Shown here piece by piece: positions 1 to 10,790 of a stretch of DNA of 64,000 bases. The stretch is taken from NCBI GenBank assembly GCA_964016985.1, contig OZ024827.1, forward strand, positions 53,610,684 through 53,674,683. The letters run 5' to 3'. The DNA is from Anodontia alba (Eukaryota; Mollusca; Bivalvia; Lucinida; Lucinidae). The notes under the pieces were generated by a model. The model saw nothing but the letters and a program-made list of their open reading frames with translations, was not told the DNA's origin and did no database searches. Both the position numbers and the translations under genes were made by a program. How positions within the stretch are numbered: the stretch's first letter is position 1; the number at the start of each line of letters is the position of its first letter.

Positions 1-2000
1 GCGGGGGATGAAACTGAATATAATTTTGGACTAATGTCTATCACGTTATCCCACACTCTTACTGCTTCGGGGACTTCACTGCCTGACCATGATCGACTTG
101 TAATTATTGTCAATCCTCTTTATACCAACACTCGATACAACGACAAAATAAATTCGTGTTAATGCTAATTTGACTAGCACGAGGCTTTCGCTCAAGAGGT
201 GACAATCAGAAAGTATTCAAGACTGTTGTATAAAATACTCCAAGAAACATACGCTTTTGATTTTTGTTAGAATCGCCTCACTGAGGCAATTTTAAGATAT
301 ATCTGAAACATAAGTTTTATCAGGAAATAAAACAAATCCTTTCTTATATATCATTGAGCTGCGTCAAAGGATTCTTAACAACATTAAATTCATTGGAATG
401 ACATTTTTACATCTTTGGGAACAAATGCAGGTCCACTATACGTTTCCCAGAATATGATAATAGATTGGGTGTAAGTTTTCGTATTTATCTTGTTTGTCTC
501 TCGTCATACCAAATATGAACTTAATCTATCATAAGACATTGAAAAAAAGTAAAGGAAAAGTCCAGGGAGTGCCACAATCACAAGCCGCAGCCCTTCCCAG
601 ACACCTAGAAGAAACAGACAAAACAAAACAAGCGCAAGTCGAACAAATGGACGAAGAGCACTAAGATTAGCACTCTTTTCCCCAAGCGAGGTAATCGCAA
701 TGCTATAAGGACTATAAAGCACAAAAACAAAATATCTTAAGGCAAAACTTAAAACAAATGGTCGCGTAGAATAAACCACAAAGCAACAAAAAGTAAGACT
801 AACACCGGGACCACCGCCTTAGAACGGTCAGTAGAATAAACCACCATAGGGTGGAGGTTGGTGGTGGGGGTGGGGGTGGGGTGCGTGGGGATTAAAGCAC
901 TTTTACAACCCGTCCCGATGCCATTCTTAATCACAACTGGTAAAACAGAAAGCAAAATATGCTGCTGTGAGTTATGAGCTCTGAAAAATCTCGAGCTACT
1001 CCACGCTAGAGAACCACTGTACCCGAAATTCGCAGTAGACGCGGGTTGGCTGCAGTCGACGAGTGCAGAAACTGGACATTTTTTGTTTACCGGGATATTA
1101 AAACAATGTTTGTACTCTTAAATATTTTACTTTGGGAAGTATTCTTCACTGATTATTGTCACATATATATCCAGCCTCATATTTGTTTAACAACGGACAT
1201 GTGAGTTAAGCGATAGCCGTTGCAGCGCCCGAATTATGCAAGCATGTGCTTGTATTTTAGGAAACAAAGGGGTAAAAAGCAGGTTTTGTTCATTTATGGA
1301 AATGTTCTGGAATTTATTTTTACTTTAGAAAAATTGGAAAAATCGGTACTTATAATGTGCAAAAGTTCGAAACTTGCAGGTAATGCATTTTGGAAGGTAT
1401 TCGAGGTTTTCATACTGTACGCACAGTAATACATGTCGCGTGCACTGGCCCAGTGATCGGGGCGTCACTGTACGCATTTGTCGAGTTTGGACAAAAGAGA
1501 ACTGTACCCATAAGCCGCGTGTTTCTATACTGCATTTGCTTTCATACCAAAATCGAGACAGAACGCCCTGAGTGATTCGAAAATTTGATTGATATAATCT
1601 GACTGATATGGAAGTTAGTTTATTTTAACATGCTATCCTCCAAGTTTTAACTTCCAATGAATTATTTACTCTTGTTAATACCATTTGTCTGATAAGGAAA
1701 CGATTTTTGTTCAACTATGAAGGTACACGAACATTTATATAAAATTTTGATTTTAACAAAACAGTTTGATCTTCCCGGTTAATGTGTGTCATTTCGGCCA
1801 TTGTCTGCTTCATAAATTTTTTACGAGCAAGCATAATTTTGGGACTGGGTGTTTTACAAACTCCTTGTTTTTTTTTGTTGTTTTTTTTTCAAAAACATGT
1901 TCTATTGATTTTGTAGTTGTGAGACTCAACTCATTCGGCATTCGAGCAAAGGCTCAGATGAAAAATGACATAACATGAGTTGATGAATAATTTTACCCAG
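1..2000. other. Non-coding, no gene recognised
   Basis: AT-rich sequence in which I see no conserved protein motif, tRNA or rRNA. Open frames are under about 90 codons and lack family features. It holds a short direct repeat (the 14 bases GTAGAATAAACCAC near 768 and 832), a G-rich run at about 851-885, and one copy of a dispersed repeat listed separately. Confidence 0.6.
996..1096 (+). repeat. Dispersed repeat, copy 1
   Basis: About 100 bases that match 4,063-4,170 in reverse complement. Both copies share CGCTAGAGAACCACTGTAC followed by CGAAATTCGCAGTAG, GGTTGGCTGCAGTCGACGAG and TTTTTTGTTTACC. I can follow the match for about 100 bases only. It may be the end of a larger transposon, but no partner terminus is convincing. 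Confidence 0.7.
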
Positions 2001-2037
2001 TACAGTCTTATTGTCGAAAATGATACAGTCCTCTCTC

Positions 2038-2046
2038 TGTGTGTGA

Positions 2047-2078
<32 letters not shown>

Positions 2079-2082
2079 GCGC
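2038..2082. repeat. GT/GCGT microsatellite
   Basis: Alternating purine-pyrimidine run, first (TG)n, then (CGTG)n, then (CG)n. A simple repeat with no coding content. Confidence 0.9.
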
Positions 2083-2209
2083 ATGTCGACAAACGTTAAT
2101 GCCCTTATAATGTCAGGCAAATTATGTTGTTCTGAAATTTTCTTTGGCCTCTTTATGTGTTTTAGCAGGAGGGAATGGTGACGGTATTAAATGCGTTTTG
2201 TGAATGATC

Positions 2210-2462
2210 AGTGCCCCTTAGCCTAGTGGATAGGAGAGTTGACTCTTAATCCATTAGGCTTCTCACCGCTGTGGTTCGAGCCCCGCTCGGGTCACATGTG
2301 GGAAAGCCAAGTTCTGCTTACGGATGGTCAGGTGGTTTTTCCCCGAGTTCTCCGGTTTTCGCCCGGTTTTCGCCCACCTTTGATGAATGATCGGCTCGAT
2401 ATAAGTGAAATATTCTTGAAAGGGCCGTAAAACCCAAATTAAAAAAAAAAAAAAAAAATTGC
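2210..2462 (+). mobile_element. tRNA-derived SINE, family 1
   Basis: Short non-autonomous retrotransposon. The tRNA-like head has a pol III A box (TTAGCCTAGTGG, about 2,218-2,229) and a near-perfect B box (GGTTCGAGCCCC, starting 2,273). The body ends in GGGCCGTAAAACCCAAATT and a run of A to 2,458. The direct repeat GAATGATC flanks it at 2,202-2,209 and 2,463-2,470, which is the expected target-site duplication. Seen: boxes, tail and duplication. Inferred: mobilisation in trans by a LINE. Confidence 0.88.
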
Positions 2463-2511
2463 GAATGATCTGAAACTCGTCTACTATATTTGGCTTGCAC
2501 TATATTGTTTC

Positions 2512-2821
2512 GCCGGCCTCGGTGGCTCAGCTGGATGCGCCGTCCGACTGGAGACCAGGAGGTCGCGGGTTAAACCCCCGCCGAGGACGGCAACATTCTT
2601 TCGTGGAGATTGATCATGAAATATTTTCTACGGTCATTCTCTCCCTTCCGCTGATTCAAGAAGGGCAGATATCAGTTTCTGGCGAAAGAATGTGCACAAT
2701 ACTGGTTAACCGCTTAGAGGACTAAGCCTGCCCAGTAAACGTGTGGTTAGGTAAACTGATCGCGCTCGACATGACCCCACTGGGTTGACTGGGCCGTAAA
2801 ACCTCAACACAAACAAACAAA
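2512..2821 (+). mobile_element. tRNA-derived SINE, family 2
   Basis: Full-length SINE. The A box lies in GTGGCTCAGCTGG (about 2,521) and the B box in GGGTTAAACCCCCG (about 2,567). The body is ~250 bp and the 3' tail reads GGGCCGTAAAACCTCAACAC followed by (AAAC)n. A perfect 12-bp target-site duplication CTATATTGTTTC lies at 2,500-2,511 and 2,822-2,833, so the insertion is fairly recent. It sits 50 bp from the family 1 SINE. A minus-strand relative is at 19,470-19,667. Confidence 0.92.
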
Positions 2822-2833
2822 CTATATTGTTTC

Positions 2834-3640
2834 AGATTGTGTTACGTGCAGTATTTGTAACACGAGCGTCATAAAGCTTTGAACTTGAGGGAGAATGTGC
2901 TTTCTTAATGGAAGCAATGCTAATAAAATCAGAATCAGAATTTTTACTGGGGACACGTCTATGACATCATTCACCAGGACCTGTGATATGGAAAATTTAT
3001 CCCTAGATCTAACAAAAGAGGTAAGCCTAGCCGCGCCAATCTCTGGACCCTGGACCTTTAGCGGAGGAATAATCAAATCTGGAAGGGCATTCCAATTTTT
3101 AATTGTTTGAGGGAAGAATGAGGCCTTGTAAATGTCAGTTCTTGTAGCGGGGGTATCAAAAGTCAATTAATGATGATTTCTACTGCGCCTAATTACAAAT
3201 CTAGCAGCCGTGTTCTGAACTTTTTCGATTTCTTCTTGATGAGTCCTACCTTGGGGATCCCAAAACACAACTGCCATATTCCAAAAAACGGGCAAACAAG
3301 TCCTTTATATGCTGCCTCTTTTACATCCTGAGGACATTGATAAAGCTTTCGTCTTAGGAAACCAAGTGTTCTATTTGCCTTAGTACACATGCTGCAAATA
3401 TGTGTATTGCATCTCAAGTCATGTATGATTGTTACTCATAGGTATTTAATGGAATACACATTACCGAGGACCATAACCTCTAAAGTGTAAGAAGCCCCAA
3501 TTTTAGTTTGTTCTCTTCCTAGTTATCTGCATTATATTCCATTTAACTGGTTCAAATCTCACACCCCATTTTCTAGCCGAACATCCTAATCTATCTATAT
3601 CCTTCTAGAGTTTCGATGAGTCCTATATATCCGTTCGTGC
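2834..3640 (-). mobile_element. LINE 3' end, decayed reverse transcriptase C-terminus
   Basis: Read on the minus strand, the translation in several frames shows the sequence order typical of the C-terminal part of jockey/CR1-like non-LTR retrotransposon ORF2. A DIDRLGCSARKWGVRF block (about 3,550-3,605) is followed by NTHIC..C.KANRTLGFLRRKLYQCPQDVKEAAYKGL (3,300-3,410). The last part is a terminal DIYKASFFPQTIKNWNALPD block (about 3,075-3,135). Frameshifts and stops separate the blocks, so it is not functional. The catalytic palm and the endonuclease are absent, as expected for a 5'-truncated copy. Family assignment is from motif recognition only. Confidence 0.85.
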
Positions 3641-4062
3641 TCACATCGACTGCGTCCAGTCATTACTTGACGGCTGGGTACAGATCACATATTTAGACAC
3701 CCGACTACTGGTACAGTGCCCGCGACTACTGAAATTTGGCGTACAGCGACAAAATTGCGTATAACTTGGCTAGCAATAAATAGAAATGTGTAAAACTTTC
3801 TATTTCTTCTCTTGTTCGTATTCTGCAATGTTTGAGACCATAAAATATTAATTATTGACTTCAATAGAGCAAAATTTTGTGTATTAACACATTTCGGACA
3901 CATAAAATTCCACCGGTTCGCCTGAAATTGGCTGGTACTCAGCTAGTTTTAGATTTTGAAGGCTCCAATTGAGCCAGAATGCACAAAATTATTTGACTGA
4001 TAATTCCAAATGAAAACACCATCGTGAAAATAAATACTTGTAAAGAACTTACTCGTTTATAG
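3641..4062. other. Non-coding, no gene recognised
   Basis: AT-rich sequence between the LINE tail and a dispersed repeat. CGACTACTG-type motifs recur at about 3,702 and 3,722 and resemble a motif in the neighbouring repeat. I could not define an element boundary. Confidence 0.5.
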
Positions 4063-4170
4063 GATCCAGGTAAACAAAAAATGTATTTTTTTTCTGCCCT
4101 CGTCGACTGCAGCCAACCCACGACTACTGCGAATTTCGAGTACAGTGGTTCTCTAGCGTGTACTCCACGC
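4063..4170 (-). repeat. Dispersed repeat, copy 2 (inverted)
   Basis: Reverse complement of 996-1,096, with the blocks given for copy 1 and a few substitutions. The two copies face each other 3 kb apart, on either side of the two SINEs and the LINE fragment. Confidence 0.7.
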
Positions 4171-4583
4171 ACGAATTAACGGACGAACTATCATAGGAAA
4201 GGATTAACAGAAGGACAGAAGGACAGAAAGACAAAAACTATACGTATAATCACAACATTCATATGAGCCTTCTATTGGATTATAGACAGCAAAATTAACT
4301 AAACAATGAGCAGACTGAGGTAATGTGCAGGCTCAGCAGAATTTCGATGATCGCATATCATAAGTGGGTTTCCTGTGAACTGTTTTTCACATAATTCTAA
4401 ACAATTCATTAAATGAATGTGATTTTCAAACCCCATTGTATATTGATTATATGAACTTAACTAGACTGCTTGTGCACATACTTTGCAGACTGATTAATTT
4501 AATTACTTCTGGAAAAAATAATCAAGATCATCAAAACTTTTTCTCCTGCGAAAAAACAAACTGATAAACATTTCAACATTTTA

Positions 4584-4812
4584 CATTAACCTTAACCACT
4601 TTCTTGGCTAATTCAGCAGACGAAAAATTTATGTTTTTTTTTTTTTTTCTTATTTTGATGATATGTTGTTTTTTTGTTATTGTTTTTTTTTCTTATTTTT
4701 CATGGGGTCAATATGCATGAAATGTCAATTCCTGTTTACTCGGAAAAATAAGAAAATAATATTTCAAAATGTCGTCTGCTGAAACCGTTACCCAGAGTGT
4801 TGAGCGTTAGGT
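4584..4812. mobile_element. Palindromic MITE-like hairpin, copy a
   Basis: One member of a dispersed family whose whole length can fold back. The left end reads TTGGCTAATTCAGCAGACGA. The right end is its approximate reverse complement, TCGTCTGCTGAAACCGTTACCCAGAGTG. The inner arm here keeps TGCATGAAATGTCAA and TTTACTCGGAAAAATAAGAA. Other copies are at 7,653-7,905, 17,398-17,590, 55,455-55,725, 59,677-59,875 and 60,556-60,787. No open reading frame; non-autonomous. Confidence 0.75.
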
Positions 4813-5162
4813 AAGTAGCTGCATGTAAATGTGGTATGAAATATGATACACTCCCACTTTATTAACTTGTGGGTATTTCTGTTTGTTTTGGACCTCATAA
4901 TTGCTTGTCTCTCATGAAGCTGTCTGATCCCATTCTTCAGCTCAGAAAGATTCGAGCTGCTACAAAGTAGCAGGTTTTTTGTCATTATGGGTAGGACTAT
5001 AGTGGGAACGAGATATAAAGACATAAAATGAATTGTGTATATGTCGTGAGGAGCGGCTTCCTATATTTTTGTACAATGGTGTCTTTGTCAACGGAGGTCT
5101 TTTACTTCAGTTATGCTAATGTGTATTGTATGGAAGCGTCCTAGTGCCAGGTGAAAAAAATA

Positions 5163-5765
5163 TTTAAGTCCTACGTAGGACATAGTAACTCCTACGTAGG
5201 AGATAAGTCCTACGTAGGAGTTACTAACTCCTACGTAGGAGATAATAAGTCCTACGTAGGAGTTACTAACACCTACGTAGGAGTTAGTAACTCCTACGTA
5301 GGAGATAATAAGTCCTACGTAGGAGATAGTAACTCCTACGTAGGAGATAATAAGTCCTACGTAGGAGTTACTAACACCTACGTAGGAGATAATAAGTCCT
5401 ACGTAGGAGTTAGTAACTCCTACGTAGGAGATAATAAGTCCTACGTAGGAGTTACTAACACCTACGTAGGAGTTAGTAACTCCTACGTAGGAGATAATAA
5501 GTCCTACGTAGGAGTAACTAACACCCATGTAGGAGATAATAATTCCTACGTAGGAGTTAGTAACTCCTACGTAGGAGATAATAAGTCCTACGTAGGAGTT
5601 ACTAACACCTACGTAGGAGTTAGTAACTCCTACGTAGGAGATAATAAGTCCTACGTAGGAGTTAGTAACTCCTACGTAGGAGATAATAAGTCCTACGTAA
5701 GAATTACTAACACCTACGTAGGAGATATTAAGTCCTACGTAGAACTTACTTTCTCCTACAAAGGT
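5163..5765. repeat. Palindromic TCCTACGTAGGA minisatellite, left array
   Basis: About 30 units of mostly 21 bp. Each carries the 12-bp perfect palindrome TCCTACGTAGGA, separated by variable spacers such as GTTACTAAC, GTTAGTAAC and GATAATAAG. Units decay at the inner (right) edge. Because 21 is divisible by three and the units are palindromic, both strands stay open for long stretches as SYVG-type repeats. I regard that as a by-product. Confidence 0.95.
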
Positions 5766-5829
5766 GTTAGTAACCGCATTACAATGCGGAGAAGAACAAC
5801 CTTATGTTGGTCATACCTCATTCCATAAA

Positions 5830-7640
5830 ATATATCTATTCAATTGATTATTATTTATTTATTTATTTATCTATTTATATTTATTTATTCAAATAATTAG
5901 TAATTGCATCAGTGATTTAACTGTACATTTGAACTCCGAAGAATAAATATTACGTTGGTCATGTTCAAAACGTTTTGTTTTTAAAAGAGTTTCGTGGTGC
6001 TTTAACAGTTTTTGCTGCATGTGTACATAGGGGTATAATATTGCTAATTATTAAACACCTGAAATCTCTATCATACTGAAATTTGATTAAGTCCGTGTTA
6101 CTACCTGTTGACATGGCTTATACGTGTTGTTTTTTTTTTTTTTTTTTTTTTTTATTTGTTTTTCTTTCTTTGAGTGATAAACAGTGTGCAGACCTTAATG
6201 CATTGTAATGTAATGTCTGATCAGGGGCCGCGACTGCTGTTTGTTAAGGCGTGTCTATCAGAATACTTAGGTTAAATACTGTAAATCACTGTCTTCTCTA
6301 ACCACCATCTGTCAGATTCAATAAATTGTTCACACCTTTTCAAACATTGGCCTAAAGCAAAGGTACTTGGTTCAAAAACAAACGACCCTTTACCACACTT
6401 GCCCTATATTTTTTACTAGGGCATTATAGTACCCACTGATTTGTCTAAACATTGCTGGCTAGGGTAGAACCGTGTAGACCCTGATTACACAATGTGTTAC
6501 GTGACATCTGATCTGGGTCTACACTGTAAGCACAGGCCTCTCTGTCTAGAAACATAGGGTAGTAACAGTAATAACCCAAGGAAACGACATTTTATCCATA
6601 TTTACTAACTACCCAACACAGAAATAACAAGAGTCTCTCAAAATAATAAAAACAGGATTTAATAATATGTGCAACAATTTTAGTTCCAGATCAGCATGTG
6701 CATACATTTTTTTCGCTGATAGAATGTGTAAGCTCTATTCGCGTGCAGTGTAGACTCTGATCATAAAGCGGACGTACAGACTAATCTGGATCTATAGTGG
6801 TCGCATAATTCATAAAGTCCATTTTTATTTGAAAAGACTCAACCATCATTGTTTCTTATTTTACTTGTAGACACCTCAAAGTGCTACAAAATATCCACAA
6901 GACATTGTATTTTTACTTTTATTAGTACATTGTTTTATATTAAAAAGGTTGTTCAAACATTTATAACACACGTTTAATAACATCAATTGTATATTTCCAA
7001 TATCTGTATCTACATTTTTAACGCTGCCAGGCAGCTGAGTCACATAGAGACAGTATTTCCATGAAGTGTGAACCGGTTAAATACAACCTTCTCCAGAGAC
7101 CTGTACCTCCTGGTTTCATTTATCTACTTGACATAATACAGCTGAGAACCAGAAGCCTCAGGCCACTGGACAAGGTTATAGTTTGATCTATAACCCATGC
7201 AGCTAAAACATCAAAGGAACATCAACATTTGAAAAGGACCATTACGGCAATGATCTAAGAATCCGAGCTGACAAATCGGCATCTTTAATTGTGTACAGGT
7301 TACTGTAGAATACATTGATAAGTAGTGAAAATCCTGATCAGAATGTGCAGATGTGCTGTCTGATCTGGGTATTTCGTGGTGGCATAATACACAATCTCCC
7401 TTTTTCATAATCTGACACAAGTGTCCTGTATCTGAGACAGGTCATTGCAATTTTTTAATCTGTCAGATCAATAAAAAAGTTTAAGTTTGATTGATTAACT
7501 GAAAAATGATTGTAAGGCAACATTTATGCATCAAGGACAAACTGATGATACTCTTAATTTTCCCAAAAAATAGGCTTTGACATATCATGCAAATTGTCTC
7601 CAATAGAGACAGTTTGCACGACCTGGCAAAATAATATTTG
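5830..7640. other. Foldback core, non-coding
   Basis: AT-rich interior with poly-T at 6,131-6,152 and no coding frame of interest. A ~30-base stretch near 7,018-7,050 (CGCTGCCAGGCAGCTGAGTC then ACATAGAGACAG) matches 53,440-53,475 in reverse complement, so at least part of this core is a dispersed repeat. Near 7,570-7,630 a diverged half of the palindromic MITE is visible. Confidence 0.55.
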
Positions 7641-7652
7641 GGATAAGATAGT

Positions 7653-7905
7653 TTAACCCTTAACCTTTACCACTCTCTGGGCTAATTCAGCAGACGATAA
7701 ATTGGTGATATTTGTCTTATTTTACCCAGAAAATAGGATTTGACATTTCATGCAAATTGTTTCCAACAGAGACACTTTGCATGAAATGTCAAATCCTTTC
7801 ATGTGTGTGCTGGGGGTGGGAGGGGGGGGGGGGGGGCGTGGATATTTGATCCCTTAACCTTTACCACTCTCTGGGCTAATTCAGCAGACGACAACTTGTT
7901 GGTCT
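7653..7905. mobile_element. Palindromic MITE-like hairpin, copy b
   Basis: Has the family left end (CCCTTAACCTTTACCACTCT, then GGGCTAATTCAGCAGACGA) and a hairpin centre TGACATTTCATGCAAATTGT ... ACACTTTGCATGAAATGTCA. The right end is replaced by a G-rich run (7,809-7,837) and a second, directly repeated left end (7,852-7,892). It is therefore rearranged. Confidence 0.75.
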
Positions 7906-8029
7906 TCCTGAATTATCATTCACTAAATATATTACTTTTTTTTAATTAAACAATATGTTTTGTTTTCTTAGGTAAAACTACTGATCTTCATTTCAATATC
8001 GTATTGAATTATCTATAACTAAATACTAT

Positions 8030-8465
8030 TTCCTACGTAGGACTTATTATCTCCTACGTAGGAGTTACTAACTCCTACGTAGGACTTACTATCTCCTACG
8101 TAGGAGTTACTATCTCCTACGTAGGACTTATTATCTCCTACGTAGCAGTTACTAACACCTACGTAGGACTTATTATCTCCTACGTAGGACTTATTATCTC
8201 CTACGTAGGAGTTACTTATCTCCTACGTAGGGGTTACTAACTCCTACGTAGGACTTAGTATCCCCTACGTAGGAGTTACTATCTCCTACGTAGGACTTAT
8301 TATCTCCTACGTAGGAGTTACTAACTCCTACGTAGGACTTACTATCTCTTACGTAGGACTTATTACCTCCTACGTAGGAGTTACTATCTCCTACGTAGGA
8401 CATATTATCTCATACGTAGGAATTACTAACGCCTACGTAGGACTTATTATCTCCTACGTAGGACT
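8030..8465. repeat. Palindromic TCCTACGTAGGA minisatellite, right array
   Basis: More than 20 units of the same palindromic minisatellite as at 5,163-5,765, in the opposite orientation relative to the element ends. Spacers include GACTTATTATC and GAGTTACTAAC. The outer edge runs directly into the terminal inverted repeat at 8,466-8,503. Confidence 0.95.
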
Positions 8466-8503
8466 TAAATATATTTTTCACCTGGCACTAGGACGCTTCC
8501 ATA

Positions 8504-9169
8504 GTATTGATATGAAAATGCAACAATTCTTAGTTGAAGTTATTTGTTGCACAAAAAGAAGCCATGCGGCTGAATAGTTGCGGCTTATGTAAAGTATAAG
8601 ATCATAATATTTCTCATTTGGAGTTGTGCAGCAAGTGGAGGTCAAAATGGCACAAATTAGTCAAAATGCCTAAAAGGCTTAGGTTTAGTTTGTTTATCTC
8701 TCATTTGTATATACGTGGGTAGATCTGGACCGCAAGCCTATATTTTTGTACATTTTTGTTTAAGTTATTAGGTGACCCAGCAGGTTTTAACATAATTAGT
8801 ACACACATTTCATAGATTTTTTTTATAATTTCCGAGTAGCTATTTCAATTAGTATTTCCCTGTTTTCTTTGAAAAAAAATCATCTGTGATCCAACTGGAC
8901 TCCACATGCCACCATTCACGGTCATTCTTTCAAAAAATTGCATTGACCTCATGTTTGAAGGATAAACCATTTTGTCCGGGTTTAACGTGTTAAATGTCCT
9001 TGGAAGGTACGTATATAAACAAACACAACCATGTCAAAAACCTGTTTAAAAATAATTGTCTTCTGAAATTCATTCGTCTAGCAGTAAATTACGAAAGCCG
9101 GATAGGGAATTCTAACTTCTTACTTCTAGCTTCTACTTCTAACTTAGATGTACACGATATCACAGCCAT

Positions 9170-9170
<1 letters not shown>
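8504..9170. other. Non-coding, no gene recognised
   Basis: AT-rich spacer between the foldback-like element and a long CA repeat. I see no protein or RNA motif. Confidence 0.55.

Positions 9171-9171
<1 letters not shown>

Positions 9172-9249
<78 letters not shown>
9172..9249. repeat. (CA)n microsatellite
   Basis: About 39 uninterrupted CA dinucleotides, the longest perfect dinucleotide run in the window. Confidence 0.98.
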
Positions 9250-9250
<1 letters not shown>

Positions 9251-9722
9251 CTATATTACTCGAGATAACGGTACAGATTATCAGCGGGGTTTCAACACTA
9301 ATTCGTCACCATAATGCCCTCATCGATAATTTCGATTTGAGATTTATGGAATTTTGTGCAAACATTTTTATTTTTTTTTTTTTATTTAAAAACAATACTT
9401 TTTTTCAAAATCTACGGAAGTAGCTGAATATCTTTCTCGAATTTTCCACCAAAAATAGCTCACGTATAATAAGATCACGTGCACTGGCTCCCGGCTTAGC
9501 TGTGCACCGCCGTGACATCTCGGATACAAGCGCTGCCGCAGATTGACCTTACTGACCTTCAAGTTATTGGGAAATAAATCTTTCATCCAAGAACATTACT
9601 GCGATGCAGACGGTGAGCAGCTTATTCCTTCTGATGTCTGTAAACAACGAAGCAGTGAACCGAAAGAAGGAACAATGTACATAAAATTAAAACGTAATGG
9701 CACAGGAACTTAAGAATATTCT

Positions 9723-9777
9723 TTGTGTGTGTGTGTGTGTGTATGTGTGTGTGTGTGTGGGGGGGGGGGGGGGGAGG
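9723..9777. repeat. GT microsatellite followed by G-tract
   Basis: (TG)n to about 9,758, then a run of G to about 9,777. The corresponding site in copy 2 (12,310-12,345) has a shorter, interrupted GT run, so it has diverged after duplication. Confidence 0.92.
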
Positions 9778-9917
9778 GGGAAGGTGACGGGAAATGTGAT
9801 TCACTTATTTCAAACTGTATGTTGGGGTGGGGGGGGGTGAGGGGACGAGGAATTCACTGCATTGAAAAATCTAGAAATCTAGCTAATAAGTATTCTCATT
9901 TTGGTCAGTTCTTAATA

Positions 9918-9990
9918 TTGTCCTCTGTGGTGTAGTGGCCTCTCCTACGAGCGGACTCGGGTTTGACTCTCATTGGTGACCTCTGTGTAT
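9918..9990 (+). mobile_element. tRNA-like SINE head, copy 1
   Basis: CTCTGTGGTGTAGTGGCCTC contains an A-box-like TGGTGTAGTGG. CGGGTTTGACTCTC about 30 bases on is B-box-like. A T-rich tract follows. The same sequence recurs at 12,509-12,575 inside the duplication. No target-site duplication is assigned, so this call is tentative. Confidence 0.45.
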
Positions 9991-10384
9991 TTGTGTGTTT
10001 GTTTTTTTTTTAATTTAATAAACATTTTTAGCTGTTGTTTCCCTTTATTTCTTTTATTTTGATATTGTTTAACCTGTTAGCAAAAGCAGTACTTCAGTAC
10101 GATCCAAATCATATTAAGGAAAATCAAAAACAACATATTCTTATGGGCAATGGCCTTTCTTTCTTTCTTTACGTCTAAACTCCCTAGGAAGACACAGAAG
10201 GTGTACATTGTACACCCCGGGTTGCATGATGAAGGCCTAATTAACCAGTTTGAATTACCGTATGGTTCTTTAACCTGCACATGGTGTGACTTTCCCTGCA
10301 CAGGGGACCTCCAGTAAACGTCACGTCTGAAGGATGGCACACTGTTGTTATTTCATGCCTGCAAATGACATGATGGAAAGAGTG

Positions 10385-10482
10385 TTCGGACACCGAAAAT
10401 TCCCTCGCCTAAGCCTGGGGTCTATCCCGGTACCTCTAGAGGCCAGTGCGCTCATCACTGAGATACCGCGCTACCAAAAATA
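10385..10482 (-). mobile_element. tRNA-like SINE head (minus), copy 1
   Basis: On the minus strand GGTAGCGCGGTATCTCAGTG carries an A box and CCGGGATAGACCCCAGG a degenerate B box, followed by CGAGGGAATTTTCGGTGTCC. The copy at 13,520-13,620 has the better B box (CCGGGTTAGACCCCAGG). Probably part of a SINE inside the duplicated block. Confidence 0.6.
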
Positions 10483-10790
10483 CGTGTTTTATACGTCTTT
10501 GTTACGGGATAAGTGTATGTGTTTTGTTGACAGGGCAATACAAAGCTAAGCGATCTGAATGTTGCTTTTCACGCACAGTCAGATATTTGATAAGTAACAC
10601 ATAAAACCAGTGAAATAATAAACACTTTACCTGTCATAGTTAAAAATCAAAACCACATATTATTTCAATAAAGGAAACATTTTTGTTTCCATGGCAACGC
10701 AATTTTTTCATTTTTTTTCTTTCTCAATTGTCATCCAATACTTGACAATCAAAGAGGTGAAAAAAATAGAATTGCAGTGTAAACAGAATA

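Larger units (their letters stand above)
5129..8503. mobile_element. Foldback-like element with palindromic minisatellite arms
   Basis: A 3,375-bp element with inverted ends. The left end TATGGAAGCGTCCTAGTGCC continues AGGTGAAAAAAATATTTAAG into the minisatellite. The right end (8,452-8,503) is its reverse complement with one or two differences. The flanks share GTATTG (5,123-5,128 and 8,504-8,509), a plausible 6-bp target-site duplication. Inside each end lies an array of TCCTACGTAGGA-containing 21-bp units; the centre (about 5,830-8,020) is AT-rich, has no transposase-like frame, and contains copy b of the palindromic MITE. The architecture resembles Drosophila FB elements (inverted repeats made of tandem subrepeats); any family relationship is inference. 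Confidence 0.8.
9465..10790. repeat. Segmental duplication, copy 1
   Basis: Matches 12,090-13,963 in the same orientation. Shared landmarks in order: GATCACGTGCACTGGCTC (9,474 / 12,099), GGTGAGCAGC (9,612 / 12,194), a GT microsatellite, the CTCTGTGGTGTAGTGGCCTC head (9,921 / 12,511), GGTGTACATTGTACA (10,200 / 12,850), CTCGCCTAAGCCTGGGGTCT (10,404 / 13,543) and TTTCCATGGCAACGCAATTT (10,686 / 13,837). By eye the copies are roughly 85-90% identical with indels. No coding frame is shared. Confidence 0.9.

Noticed and set aside
5163..5765. CRISPR-like appearance of short palindromic repeats with spacers
   Set aside because: Spacers are only ~9 bp and mostly repeated, the host is eukaryotic, and there are no cas genes. 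It is a minisatellite.
5151..5828. A 225-codon plus-strand frame, and a 146-codon minus-strand frame, of SYVG-type heptapeptide repeats
   Set aside because: The frame exists because the minisatellite unit is 21 bp and palindromic, so both strands stay open. It lies in the arm of an inverted-repeat element, has no signal peptide or flanking domain, and spacers vary freely.
9172..9249. Possible regulatory role of the long CA and GT runs
   Set aside because: They are ordinary microsatellites with no gene nearby; nothing in the sequence supports a function.
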